Shown in pieces: positions 53,187 through 61,368 of a stretch of DNA of 64,000 bases. Position numbers and translations under genes: made by a program. Source of the stretch: Planococcus sp. MSAK28401 (GTDB lineage Bacteria > Bacillota > Bacilli > Bacillales_A > Planococcaceae); assembly GCF_018283455.1 (NCBI RefSeq), contig NZ_JAAMTH010000001.1, positions 343,001 to 407,000 of the forward strand. Direction: 5' to 3'. Under the pieces are notes generated by a model that had not been told where the DNA came from, ran no database searches, and saw only the letters and a list, made by a program, of their open reading frames with translations. How positions within the stretch are numbered: the first letter of the stretch is position 1; each line of letters starts with the position of its first letter.

Positions 53187-53216
53187 AAAACCCGCAACGC
53201 TGGTTGCGGGTTTTTA
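53187..53216 (+). terminator. Terminator of second AI-2E transporter gene
   Basis: AACCCGCAAC/GTTGCGGGTT around GCTG, followed by TTTTT. Confidence 0.9.
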
Positions 53217-53230
53217 ATATGGGCAATTAC

Positions 53231-53289
53231 TTGACGATAAATGGTTTACCCCCTAAACTATTGATAGTTGAGGGGGTAAACCATTTATG
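53231..53289 (+). promoter_or_regulatory. marR-type promoter inside a 52-bp near-perfect palindrome
   Basis: TTGACG (53231-53236), 17 bases, TAAACT (53254-53259) form the promoter. An 18-bp perfect inverted repeat (53237-53254 and 53271-53288, arms ATAAATGGTTTACCCCCT and its complement) with an inner AACTAT/ATAGTT repeat covers the spacer, -10, SD and the first bases of the start codon. This fits a MarR autoregulation site. Confidence 0.8.
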
Positions 53290-53730
53290 GATATGCGCAT
53301 TAAAGAAGCGGTCGAATTGTTTCAAGAAGTATTATTTTACGGAACGGAACGGGTTATCCGTTCGGTGGACAATCCGTTGTGGGAACAGTTTTCCCCCGAG
53401 CAGATGCAGTCGCTGAAGCTAATCGGCAAAGAAGGTCGAATCACATCGGCGAGACTTGCAGTGCTGCAGGGTGTACATAAAAGCGCCGTCTCAAACCGCA
53501 CGAAAAAGCTATTGCAAAAAGAATTGATTCAAGTCGTCCAGACGGCAGATCGGCGGGAAAAGCTGCTTGAATTGACCGATGCCGGAAAATCGGTCCTCGA
53601 AGAATCGGATAAAATATTGGCGGAGTATTTGGAAAAACTGATGTCGGAACAAGTCGACGACCAGGAAATCGATCAATTCTTGGTGATTTTCAGAAAGCTC
53701 AGCGCAATCATGAAAACGGATGGAGTGTAA
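53287..53730 (+). CDS. MarR family transcriptional regulator
   Basis: A 147-residue winged-helix regulator: LKLIGKEGRITSARLAVLQG with VHKSAVSNRTKKLLQKELIQ (recognition helix) and VVQTADRREKLLELTDAGKS (wing). The start ATG lies in the right arm of the operator palindrome. Immediately followed (4 bases) by an MMPL exporter gene, a pairing like B. subtilis ydgG-ydgH, so it probably represses that exporter and itself. Confidence 0.92.
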   Translation: MDMRIKEAVELFQEVLFYGTERVIRSVDNPLWEQFSPEQMQSLKLIGKEGRITSARLAVLQGVHKSAVSNRTKKLLQKELIQVVQTADRREKLLELTDAGKSVLEESDKILAEYLEKLMSEQVDDQEIDQFLVIFRKLSAIMKTDGV

Positions 53731-53733
53731 GGG

Positions 53734-56355
53734 ATGCAAACGATACTGAAATTAAAATGGCCGATCATGATCGGGCTCATCGTATTGACGGCGGCATTGT
53801 TTTTAGTGGCGCCAAACTTAACGGAACAAGCGGAAGAAGCAGGTTCGTTCCAATTGTCCGAACAAGCGGACTCGCAGCGTGCGGCTACCATTTTGGAATC
53901 GGCTGATGTGTCAGGGCAGACGATTTCATTGGTGATCGAACTGGATTCAGCGCTCGATGAAACAAGCGAGCAGCAGATTGCGGATATGAGAGCGGAAATC
54001 GAAGCGCTCGGCGATCCGGTGACGACAGTATTGGATCCATTTGAAAATGAAGAACTCGAAGCTCAATTGGTGGCAGAAGATCGACAGACGGTCTTGCTTC
54101 CGGTATCGATTGAAGGAACAGACGAAGAAGCGGCGGCACTCGCCGATGAAATCCGTGAAACGATTGTGCCAGAAGATTTAACGGTCTACTTGACAGGTGA
54201 GGCGATCATCAACCAAGACGTCAATACCAGTGCGCAGGAAGGGCTGAAGAAAACCGAAATCATCACGGTAGTTTTGATTTTCGGCTTGCTGCTGGCGGTA
54301 TTCCGTTCGTTTATCACGCCAATCATCCCGCTTGTGGCGGTAGGGCTCAGCTATTTGCTCAGCCAATCGCTCGTGGCGTTTTTCATCGATTGGTTCGGCT
54401 TCCCGGTATCGAATTACACGCAGATTTTCCTGGTGGCGATTCTGTTCGGTCTCGGGACTGATTATTGTATCTTGTTGCTCAGCCGTTATAAAGAAGAGCT
54501 GACAGAAGGAAAAGATGTGCAAGAAGCGATTCTGAATACGTACCGGACGGCAGGGAAGACTTTGTTCATCAGCGGATTCTCGGGCTTTATCGCATTTGCA
54601 GCTATCGGTTTTGCGGAATTCCCGATTTTCAAATCGGCCGTTGCCGTCGCAGTCGGCATCGCCGTACTCCTTGTCGTGCTGTTTACCGTCATGCCGTTTT
54701 TCATGGCGGTGCTAAAAGACAAGCTGTTCTGGCCAAGCAAGGGCTCGGCTTCCCATAAGGACAGCAAATTGTGGATCTGGATCGGCAAATTGTCCGTCAA
54801 CCGGCCGCTTTGGTCGATGCTGCTGGTGGCGGCCATTACGGTTCCTTTGTTGTTCTCCTATAATAATGACCTTTCATTTAATACAGTAGACGAAATCAGT
54901 TCGGATTATGAATCGGTGAAAGGCCTCGATGCCATTGAATCGGCATTCGGCGCAGGCAATACGATGCCGGTGCAAGTTGTCATCAAAGGCGAAGAAAACC
55001 TAACGGCAGAAGAAACAATTCCGTATCTGGATGCCTTGGCGCAGGACATGGAAAAAGTCGAAGGTGTCGACATGGTTCGTGCCATTACGCGCCCTACCGG
55101 TTCGGTCATCGATGAATTTTTCGTCGATCATCAGTTGGGCCTTATCGCAGAAGGACTTGAAGAAGCGAATGCCGGGATTGGCGAAGTCCAGTCCGGCCTC
55201 GGGGAAATCGAAACCAATCTGGAAACGATCAGCGGACAGGCTGGAGGCGCTGGTCTTCGCGAAGCAGCTGCAGGTTTGTCGCAAGTGAACGGGCAGCTCG
55301 AACAGATTTCAGGCGGCCTCCAGCAGACCGGCAATATTGAACAGACAGTCGGTGCGCTCGCGCAAGTGAATGCCGGGCTTTCAGAGATCGAACAAGGCTT
55401 GAACGGCGGCGCTGGCCAGTATGATGAATTGGCTGGCGGCATCGGGGAGCTTGCGCAAGGCGTCGGCGCTTCATCCGACGGCCTTGTGGAAATCAGTGAA
55501 GGCTTGACTGAAATCGCCGACACGCTGACAGGCATCAGCGACAGCGAAGCGGTGCGCGGCACAGGGATCTATCTTCCTGAAGGCATCTTGGAACAAGAAG
55601 AATTCGAACCGCTGCTTGATCAGTATGCATTTGGCGAAGGGGAAGGCATGCTGATGGAAGTGGTGCTCGAAGAAGATCCATATTCGCCGGAAGCGATCGA
55701 CATCGTCACGAATTTGAAAGAAGCGGCCGAGAGAAGCATTAACGGCACGCCTCTTGAAGAAGTGGACATCGCATATGGCGGGGTTCCAAGCATCAATAGC
55801 GACTTGAAGGATATCTCAGAGAGCGACTTTACGCGAACGGTCAGCATTATGCTCATCAGTTTGTTCGTGGTTTTGGCAGTGCTTCTGCGTTCCTTCATCA
55901 TGCCGCTGTTCATGATTGGCTCTCTTTTATTGACTTATTATAGTTCGATTGCGATCACCGAGTTGATCTTCGTCGGATGGCTTGGCTATGATGGCATCAC
56001 GTGGGCCGTTCCGTTCTTTGGCTTCGTCATGCTCGTCTCGCTCGGCATTGATTATTCGATCTTCCTGCTCGACCGCTACCGGGAAGAAGCCTTGACGGCT
56101 GAAGACTTCTCGAAAGCGATGCACCGGTCGATGGCGAAAATGGGGACAGTCATCATCACGGCTGCCATTTTGCTCGCTGGAACCTTCGGCGCGATGCTGC
56201 CATCTGGAGTCTTAAGCCTGATGCAGATCGCAGCCATCGTCATCACAGGCTTGCTGCTTTACGGCTTGATCGTTTTGCCGCTGCTCGTGCCGGCGATTAC
56301 CGTTTCATTTGCGGGCGGCGCTTGGTGGCCATTCGGATTGAAAAAGAAAAAATAA
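53734..56355 (+). CDS. MMPL/RND family exporter (YdgH-like)
   Basis: An 873-residue exporter with twelve helices in two halves (RND-type, proton driven), the first helix at about 9-28. Conserved TM motifs include FGLGTDYCILLLSRYKEEL (first half) and SLGIDYSIFLLDRYREEAL (second half). The second extracellular loop holds a long stretch of Gly/Leu/Gln heptad-like repeats (about residues 475-610, for example EIETNLETISGQAGGAGLRE) resembling the X-X-G-L pattern of phage-infection/ESX-associated proteins. It is probably a drug or lipid exporter under the control of the upstream MarR. Confidence 0.93.
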   Translation: MQTILKLKWPIMIGLIVLTAALFLVAPNLTEQAEEAGSFQLSEQADSQRAATILESADVSGQTISLVIELDSALDETSEQQIADMRAEIEALGDPVTTVLDPFENEELEAQLVAEDRQTVLLPVSIEGTDEEAAALADEIRETIVPEDLTVYLTGEAIINQDVNTSAQEGLKKTEIITVVLIFGLLLAVFRSFITPIIPLVAVGLSYLLSQSLVAFFIDWFGFPVSNYTQIFLVAILFGLGTDYCILLLSRYKEELTEGKDVQEAILNTYRTAGKTLFISGFSGFIAFAAIGFAEFPIFKSAVAVAVGIAVLLVVLFTVMPFFMAVLKDKLFWPSKGSASHKDSKLWIWIGKLSVNRPLWSMLLVAAITVPLLFSYNNDLSFNTVDEISSDYESVKGLDAIESAFGAGNTMPVQVVIKGEENLTAEETIPYLDALAQDMEKVEGVDMVRAITRPTGSVIDEFFVDHQLGLIAEGLEEANAGIGEVQSGLGEIETNLETISGQAGGAGLREAAAGLSQVNGQLEQISGGLQQTGNIEQTVGALAQVNAGLSEIEQGLNGGAGQYDELAGGIGELAQGVGASSDGLVEISEGLTEIADTLTGISDSEAVRGTGIYLPEGILEQEEFEPLLDQYAFGEGEGMLMEVVLEEDPYSPEAIDIVTNLKEAAERSINGTPLEEVDIAYGGVPSINSDLKDISESDFTRTVSIMLISLFVVLAVLLRSFIMPLFMIGSLLLTYYSSIAITELIFVGWLGYDGITWAVPFFGFVMLVSLGIDYSIFLLDRYREEALTAEDFSKAMHRSMAKMGTVIITAAILLAGTFGAMLPSGVLSLMQIAAIVITGLLLYGLIVLPLLVPAITVSFAGGAWWPFGLKKKK

Positions 56356-56359
56356 GTTT

Positions 56360-56416
56360 TAAGGGCTGTCCCAAAAGGTCACGAAAAGAGACTTTTAGGG
56401 GCAGTCCCTTTTCGTC
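56360..56416 (+). terminator. Terminator of the MMPL gene
   Basis: An imperfect stem between AAGGGCTG.CCC and GGGGCAGTCCCTT, followed by TTTT. Confidence 0.65.
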
Positions 56417-56423
56417 TCTTAAA

Positions 56424-56595
56424 GAAAGTGCCGATGTCCGTTTCGACGGACGCTTTCCGCGGGCACGGCCTTAGCCGCTTCCCTCGCTTCGCTCAGTCCA
56501 GGGTCTTCGGCTCGCGTCGCTCCTTCGCTTAGCTCAGTCACTGCTCCCGCTGGAGTCGCCGTCTCCATTCCTACCAGCCGGCTACTTTCAGGGGC
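56424..56595 (+). repeat. GC-rich dispersed repeat, related to the composite-element GC module
   Basis: No gene is seen between 56356 and 56763. This segment has GGACGCTTTCCGCGGGCACG near its start and GCTGGAGTCGCCGTCTCC near its end, the layout of a GC-rich intergenic repeat common in Bacillaceae. It is flanked by direct repeats GGGCAGTCC (56400-56408 and 56668-56676). The 247-bp hairpin unit does not follow it. Confidence 0.6.
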
Positions 56596-56610
56596 ATCAC
56601 CGATAAATGA

Positions 56611-56656
56611 AAAACAGACGGAGAAAAAGAATTTCTTTTTCTCCGTCTGTTTTATT
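56611..56656 (+). terminator. Hairpin with T run downstream of the GC-rich repeat
   Basis: AAACAGACGGAGAAAAAGAA pairs with the complementary segment ending in CTCCGTCTGTTT, followed by T residues. Confidence 0.75.
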
Positions 56657-56763
56657 TTAGGGACTTATGGGCAGTCCTTTTTCTATTATTTCGCAAACGG
56701 CGAAGCGTACCCTATGCGTGTTATAATAAAGTCAGAAATCCAAAGAAGAAATGGGGATGTCCA

Positions 56764-57216
56764 GTGCTGACATTTGAACAAAAACTAGAAGTGATCGAAG
56801 CGTTTCCGGAACTGACACGAAAAGAAGTGTCAATGAAACGAGTCAACTTCCAATTTGAAGAAAGCCTCTACGATAAGAAAAACGTGGTCTACCATCTGCA
56901 CCCGAACGGCAACGGCTTTGTCTTCGTCGGCGATTTGCCGCATTACGAAGCGGACAGCCGCGGCTTGGTCAATATTCGCGATTTTTCAGCGAGCCAGTTG
57001 CGCAGCATCATTGCCGACTCGATTGATTATTTGGGCCAAGAACCTGAACCGCCTTATGATAAGCGGTGGACCAATAGAGAAGGCGAAAAACTCGACCTTG
57101 TCTACGAAGAGCCTTTCTGGAATATCTACACAGGCAAAAACCTCGAAGAAAGCTTTGGCACATTTGATGATGCTGAAGATTATCTGCTCGACCAAGGATT
57201 CAGCGAGCGGAAATAA
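56764..57216 (+). CDS. Hypothetical protein, 150 residues
   Basis: A soluble protein without recognisable domain; features are QFEESLYDKKNVVYHLHPNG, then NGFVFVGDLP, and a C-terminal acidic segment (NLEESFGTFDDAEDYLLDQG). GTG start with GGGATG-type SD. It overlaps the next GNAT gene by one base, so the two are likely co-transcribed. No family could be named. Confidence 0.7.
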   Translation: MLTFEQKLEVIEAFPELTRKEVSMKRVNFQFEESLYDKKNVVYHLHPNGNGFVFVGDLPHYEADSRGLVNIRDFSASQLRSIIADSIDYLGQEPEPPYDKRWTNREGEKLDLVYEEPFWNIYTGKNLEESFGTFDDAEDYLLDQGFSERK

Positions 57217-57668
57217 TGAACATCCGAAGATTGGGAATGCACGAGGAATTGCCGCTCGGCCTGTTGCTGGAAGCGGATCCTTCTGAGCAATTGGTTCGCG
57301 ACTATTGTTCTGGCGGCCATTGCTTTATCGCCGAACAACAGGAAACCGTCATGGGCGTGTTCGTCTTGGTTGCGCTGGATTCGAATACCGCTGAAATTAA
57401 AAACATTGCACTCGCTGAGTCTGAGCGCGGCAAAGGGCTTGGCAAGCGTTTGGTGTTTTCAGCGCTCGAAGAAGCGAAAAAGCTCGGCTTTTCAACTGTT
57501 GAGATCGGCACCGGAAATTCGAGTTTGGCGCAATTGGCGCTCTACCAAAAATGCGGGTTCCGCATGAAATCGATCGACCGGGATTTTTTCACCCGCCATT
57601 ACGAAGAACCGATTTTTGAAAATGGCCTCCAATGCCGGGATATGGTGCGGCTCGATTATCGGTTATAA
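57216..57668 (+). CDS. GNAT family N-acetyltransferase
   Basis: A 150-residue acetyltransferase with ALAESERGKGLGKRLVFSAL as acetyl-CoA loop (R-G-K-G-L-G), VEIGTGNSSLAQLALYQKCG and MKSIDRDFFTRHYEEPIFEN, typical of the YjdJ/YtmI-like group. Start overlaps the previous stop. Followed by a terminator. The substrate is unknown. Confidence 0.9.
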   Translation: MNIRRLGMHEELPLGLLLEADPSEQLVRDYCSGGHCFIAEQQETVMGVFVLVALDSNTAEIKNIALAESERGKGLGKRLVFSALEEAKKLGFSTVEIGTGNSSLAQLALYQKCGFRMKSIDRDFFTRHYEEPIFENGLQCRDMVRLDYRL

Positions 57669-57670
57669 CA

Positions 57671-57700
57671 AGCGAATGCAGCAGATGCATTCGCTTTTTT
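57671..57700 (+). terminator. Terminator of GNAT gene
   Basis: AGCGAATGCA/TGCATTCGCT with loop GCAGA and T6. Confidence 0.9.
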
Positions 57701-57788
57701 CTTTTATTATCAACAAGACAGCTGCGCATGCGGCGAAAAAGAGGAAAATTCTGACCATTTTCGGTATGCTGAGAGAAGAGGTGAGGAC

Positions 57789-59438
57789 ATGTTCAAGAAA
57801 GTGATACTGTACACAAACCGTTTGGATGAAATGAAAGGCTTCTATGAGTACCAGTTGGGCTTCCGGATTGTCGAGGAAGACGAAGCAAGCTTTGCGCTTT
57901 CGATCGGCACGTCCGTTTTGGAATTTCGCCAGTCGGACCGAGCGTCTTTTTACCATTATGCGATCAATATTCCAGGCAACCAATTCAGTTTGGCTAAATT
58001 CTGGGCGCGTGCACGCGTCGAACTGAACCGCCAGGAAGGCATGGATGAAATCTATTATTCGAATTTTAATTCCGATGCATTTTACTTCCAGGACCCTGCC
58101 GGCAATATCGTTGAGTTTATCGGACGCCGCCACGTCGACATCATGGATGACTTCACAATCGATTCACTGCTCGATATCAGTGAAGTCGGCATCGTTTCGC
58201 CACATGTAAAGGAAGTGGGCGAGTCATTGGAACAGATGGAGATTCCCGTTCGCGGCAATAAAGGGATCGATGCGACAACGCTGAATTTCCTCGGCAAAGA
58301 CCCCCATTTTCTGGTGCTGGTACCGCCGAAACGAACGTGGTTCTTCTCCAAGCTGAAAAGCGAAACCCATCCGCTTGCAATCGAACTTGCAGACGGGCGG
58401 ATGATCGAAATTGACGTGGAAGGGCATATGGTTCAAAAGCAAGCGGATAATCCGGTTTCCGACTTGATGGAATCCGCTGCCTTTTCAGGGACTGCCCATA
58501 TGGCGGGCAATGAAAATTGGTCGCTTGCCAAAGGATTCGCGAACCGTGCGGACGAACGGCCGATTGCCGTCGACAGCCGCTTCGGCATCGCGTCCGGCAG
58601 CAAAATCTTTACAGCCGTGGCCGTGTTGCAATTGGTGGAACAAGGCAAGCTTGAGCTATCCGCCAAGCTGTCAGAGCTATTGCCGAAGACCTTCCCGAAT
58701 TTCAACGCCACGGTTCATCAATTGTTGTGCCATACATCGGGTCTTCCTGATTACTTCGATGAAGAAGTTATGGATGATTTTGAACAATTATGGCAAGAGA
58801 TTCCGATGTACCGGATGGAGACGCCGGCTGATTTTGTACCATTATTCCGCGACTTGCCGCCTGTCGAAGAACCGGGAGCGCGTTTTCGCTCTAACAACGC
58901 CGGCTATATTGCGCTTGGGCTGATTATCGAGCAAGTGACTGGCGAAGAGTTTGCCGATTATGTCGAGCGGGAAGTTTTGGAGAAAGCAGATATGTCGGAC
59001 TCGGGTTATTTCCGCCTGGACCGGTTGCCGAAAAATACGGCGTATGGATATATTGAGGAAGACGGCTCTTGGCGCACGAACCAATACGCGATTCCAGTTC
59101 GCGGTGGAGCGGACGGAGGCGCCTTCGTCACGGCAGGGGACATGGCGAAATTCTGGAACCGGTTGATGGACGGGACTTTATTGTCTGAAGAGATGAAAAA
59201 CCGCCTGCTGACGGTCCAGACACAAGAAGGCGAACAGGCTTACGGCTACGGTGTGTGGATCGATAAGCAAGAAGCGGAGATGGTGAAGTATCATGTAATG
59301 GGGTACGACCCAGGCGTGAATTTCCGCTCGGGCTATTATCCACAGCAAAAATCCATCGTTACTGTATTGTCAAATGCAGGGGAAGGCGCGTATGATATAG
59401 TGAAAGCCATTGAACGCGAGAAAAAACTGAGAGGGTGA
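57789..59438 (+). CDS. VOC domain fused to serine hydrolase (beta-lactamase/PBP-like) domain
   Basis: A 549-residue fusion. Residues about 1-200 have vicinal-oxygen-chelate/glyoxalase features: KVILYTNRLDEMKGFYEYQL, AFYFQDPAGNIVEFIGRR. Residues about 225-545 form a class C beta-lactamase-like domain: SxxK motif in IASGSKIFTAVAVLQLVEQG, LLCHTSGLPDYFDEEVMDDF and HxG-like HVMGYDPGVNF near the end. The usual Y-x-N motif is replaced: FRSNNAGYIALG has no tyrosine at the catalytic place. No signal peptide. SD AGAGGTGAGG. It is followed four bases later by a 32-residue membrane peptide gene. Function unknown. Confidence 0.85.
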   Translation: MFKKVILYTNRLDEMKGFYEYQLGFRIVEEDEASFALSIGTSVLEFRQSDRASFYHYAINIPGNQFSLAKFWARARVELNRQEGMDEIYYSNFNSDAFYFQDPAGNIVEFIGRRHVDIMDDFTIDSLLDISEVGIVSPHVKEVGESLEQMEIPVRGNKGIDATTLNFLGKDPHFLVLVPPKRTWFFSKLKSETHPLAIELADGRMIEIDVEGHMVQKQADNPVSDLMESAAFSGTAHMAGNENWSLAKGFANRADERPIAVDSRFGIASGSKIFTAVAVLQLVEQGKLELSAKLSELLPKTFPNFNATVHQLLCHTSGLPDYFDEEVMDDFEQLWQEIPMYRMETPADFVPLFRDLPPVEEPGARFRSNNAGYIALGLIIEQVTGEEFADYVEREVLEKADMSDSGYFRLDRLPKNTAYGYIEEDGSWRTNQYAIPVRGGADGGAFVTAGDMAKFWNRLMDGTLLSEEMKNRLLTVQTQEGEQAYGYGVWIDKQEAEMVKYHVMGYDPGVNFRSGYYPQQKSIVTVLSNAGEGAYDIVKAIEREKKLRG

Positions 59439-59442
59439 GTCG

Positions 59443-59541
59443 ATGGACGGAAAAAAACTGGCCATGAGCGTAGTGGTCGGAACGCTCCTGTTGGTCGCGA
59501 TCATTTTCCTGGTCTTCCAATTGTATTTCATCATGAATTAA
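59443..59541 (+). CDS. Small single-helix membrane peptide, 32 residues
   Basis: A short frame with SD GAGAGGGTGAG and product MDGKKLAMSVVVGTLLLVAI followed by IFLVFQLYFIMN: one hydrophobic helix with a charged start. It lies four bases after the VOC/hydrolase fusion gene and ends in the terminator stem. Likely a real small membrane protein of unknown role. Confidence 0.6.
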   Translation: MDGKKLAMSVVVGTLLLVAIIFLVFQLYFIMN

Positions 59542-59569
59542 AAAAAGCTGCCATTGGGCAGCTTTTTTC
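59541..59569 (+). terminator. Terminator of small membrane peptide gene
   Basis: AAGCTGCC/GGCAGCTT around ATTG, with A6 and T6 runs. Confidence 0.9.
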
Positions 59570-59614
59570 TTTGTGAAATACGGGAGGGAAGTGAGTGGAG
59601 AAAGTTTGTACTAT

Positions 59615-60250
59615 TCGACTGCGTTGCAGGGGGCTGCTTGGTGCTCGCAGGATGCGAGTCATGCAGTTGATGCGACAGGACGTCGCGTTTTCAACTGCCC
59701 GGGAGCGGGTGTTGAGCCAACGTGCCGAATTTCTCTGTGTTCGAGCATCGCTTGATACGCGTTGCTCCCACATCTGCTACGCAGATGCGTCGCAAATGAA
59801 TGGACTCGGCTTCCCCTCGCCATCCATTCACCCCTTCCACTCCGTCTCTAGTTTTAGAAGGAAGAGAATTTCTTTTATCCGCTCGACTGAAAATGTGGAA
59901 ATGCTTCATGCTTTGTAGCTCATATCATTTGGAACAAGAGAAGGCGATAGTGAGTACTAGTTTCACCACAAGCTTCTTGACTCAAATGCTATAGGACTAG
60001 ATGCTTCATCGCAGGAAGCGATTTCCCCGCTAGCCGGCAACTAGTTAAAGAAGCAGAACTGACTAAACGCACCCGGATTAATGGAATTTCTCAGCCGCCG
60101 AGCGTAAGGGGGTGAGCCGACGCAATAAGACAGGTGCTCTTACTGGCTTGTTGCCAAAGGCCAACCCAAAGCAGGGCGGCGAATACTAAAGCGACGCTTA
60201 TATCAATATGCTGGAACATTTCCGCACACAAACATTGGCTATCTTCACCT
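59615..60250 (+). repeat. Composite noncoding repeat element, copy 3 (GC module + linker + one hairpin unit)
   Basis: No gene is seen between 59542 and 60339. It contains a longer GC module (59615-59849), a linker (59850-60011) with ATGCTTCATGCTTTGTAGCT matching the other copies, and one hairpin unit (60012-60250) with GGAAGCGATTTCCCC, GCCGCC/GGCGGC, GGGTGAGCC/GGCCAACCC and GCAATAAG/CTTGTTGC. It lies between two terminators of convergent genes. Confidence 0.75.
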
Positions 60251-60290
60251 AGAGAACTCGCTCCATTGCATGCATATATTTTTAGACAAT

Positions 60291-60329
60291 AAAAAATGGA
60301 CTCTTCCGAAGAAGAGTCCATTGAAAGTT
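60291..60329 (-). terminator. Terminator of the cold-shock gene
   Basis: AATGGACTCTTC pairs with GAAGAGTCCATT around CGAA, with T run on the minus strand. Confidence 0.9.
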
Positions 60330-60339
60330 TAAGGGTTAA

Positions 60340-60540
60340 TTAAGCTTTTGATACGTTAGTAGCTTGAAGACCGCGTTGGCCTTGCTCGATGTCAAAAGTA
60401 ACTTCTTGACCTTCGTCAAGAGTTTTGAATCCTTCGCTTTGGATAGCTGAGAAGTGTACGAATACGTCGTCTCCGCCTTCGCGCTCGATGAAGCCGAATC
60501 CTTTTTCTGAGTTAAACCATTTTACTTTACCTTGTTCCAT
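60340..60540 (-). CDS. csp: Cold-shock protein (CspA/CspB family)
   Basis: A 66-residue single cold-shock domain that binds single-stranded RNA and DNA: RNP1 [10 protein letters not shown]2 VFVHFS, with [29 protein letters not shown] upstream of the ATG. It has a leader of about 108 bases, a typical feature for temperature-regulated translation in csp genes. Convergent with copy 3 of the composite element. Confidence 0.97.
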   Translation of the reverse strand: MEQGKVKWFNSEKGFGFIEREGGDDVFVHFSAIQSEGFKTLDEGQEVTFDIEQGQRGLQATNVSKA

Positions 60541-60553
60541 GTGTGTTTCCTCC

Positions 60554-60683
60554 TCGTATGCTAATGCATACATTGTATTACTATCCTTGCTCAAATCCTT
60601 CAGATAAAATCTGATACTTAATGAAAAGCCATCGAACAAAAATAATTCTTCCTTAGAATAGCACGGCACTCTGTGGAATGCAA
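60554..60683 (-). promoter_or_regulatory. csp promoter, leader and hairpin before the ribosome site
   Basis: On the minus strand the -35 TTGCAT (60683-60678), 17 bases, then -10 TATTCT (60660-60655). The transcript leader of about 108 bases contains GTATGC-ATTA-GCATAC (60569-60554), a hairpin immediately upstream of the GAGGAGG ribosome site. This could tune translation with temperature. Confidence 0.65.
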
Positions 60684-60754
60684 GGGTTAAGTTCGGTTGG
60701 TTCTTTTTCCCGCCATTCGTTATAGTTAAATGAAGAGGGATAGGAGGGGAATCG

Positions 60755-61276
60755 ATGCAGCGGATTATGGTGATCGGTGTATCAGCGGGAGCCGGCAAAT
60801 CAACGTTTGCGAGACGTTTGGGGGAAGTAATGGAGTTGCCGGTGCATCATTTGGACGCGTATTATTGGAAGCCGGGATGGGTCGAAGCAGAAGAAAAAGA
60901 ATTTCGGCACAAGCAACAGGAACTGGCGAATGAGTCACGCTGGATCATCGAAGGGAACTATAACAGCACGGTCGATATCCGCTTGTCGGCTTGCGATGCA
61001 CTTATCCAATTGCAGCTGCCGCTGTGGCGCTGTTTATGGCGTGTATTGAAAAGGCGCGTCCAATACCGCAAACAGGCGAGGCCGGATATGGCGCCAGGAT
61101 GTCCTGAAAAGCTGGATTACGAATTCTTGAAGTTCATCGTGACAACTTATCGCAGCCGGCAAAAATCGCAGCATCATTTAATAGAAGAATTTATTAGGGA
61201 GTATCCTGAAAAACAGGCGTATATTCTCCGTACTCAGGCGGAAATCGACGCTTTTTTATTGCAAGCCGGTAAATAG
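60755..61276 (+). CDS. P-loop NTPase, DNA topology modulation (FlaR)-like protein
   Basis: A 173-residue adenylate-kinase-like P-loop protein: Walker [16 protein letters not shown] near residue 8, [17 protein letters not shown] (LID/NMP-like region), [20 protein letters not shown] and a basic [15 protein letters not shown] stretch. This pattern is of the FlaR/topology modulation family, likely a small-molecule kinase. Start ATG with AGGAGGG. Divergent from csp. Confidence 0.88.
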   Translation: MQRIMVIGVSAGAGKSTFARRLGEVMELPVHHLDAYYWKPGWVEAEEKEFRHKQQELANESRWIIEGNYNSTVDIRLSACDALIQLQLPLWRCLWRVLKRRVQYRKQARPDMAPGCPEKLDYEFLKFIVTTYRSRQKSQHHLIEEFIREYPEKQAYILRTQAEIDAFLLQAGK

Positions 61277-61368
61277 TTTCAATTTTACAGTCAATTGAAA
61301 AAACTTGAAGACGATGGATAGCGAACATGGTATTCTGATAGTACGAAAGAAATGAGGGGGAATGGGCT

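Noticed and set aside
59595..59918. Open frames over the GC module of copy 3
   Set aside because: High GC and few stops give chance frames on both strands; there is no SD, no recognisable product, and no conservation in the modules at 15.5 and 33.6 kb.
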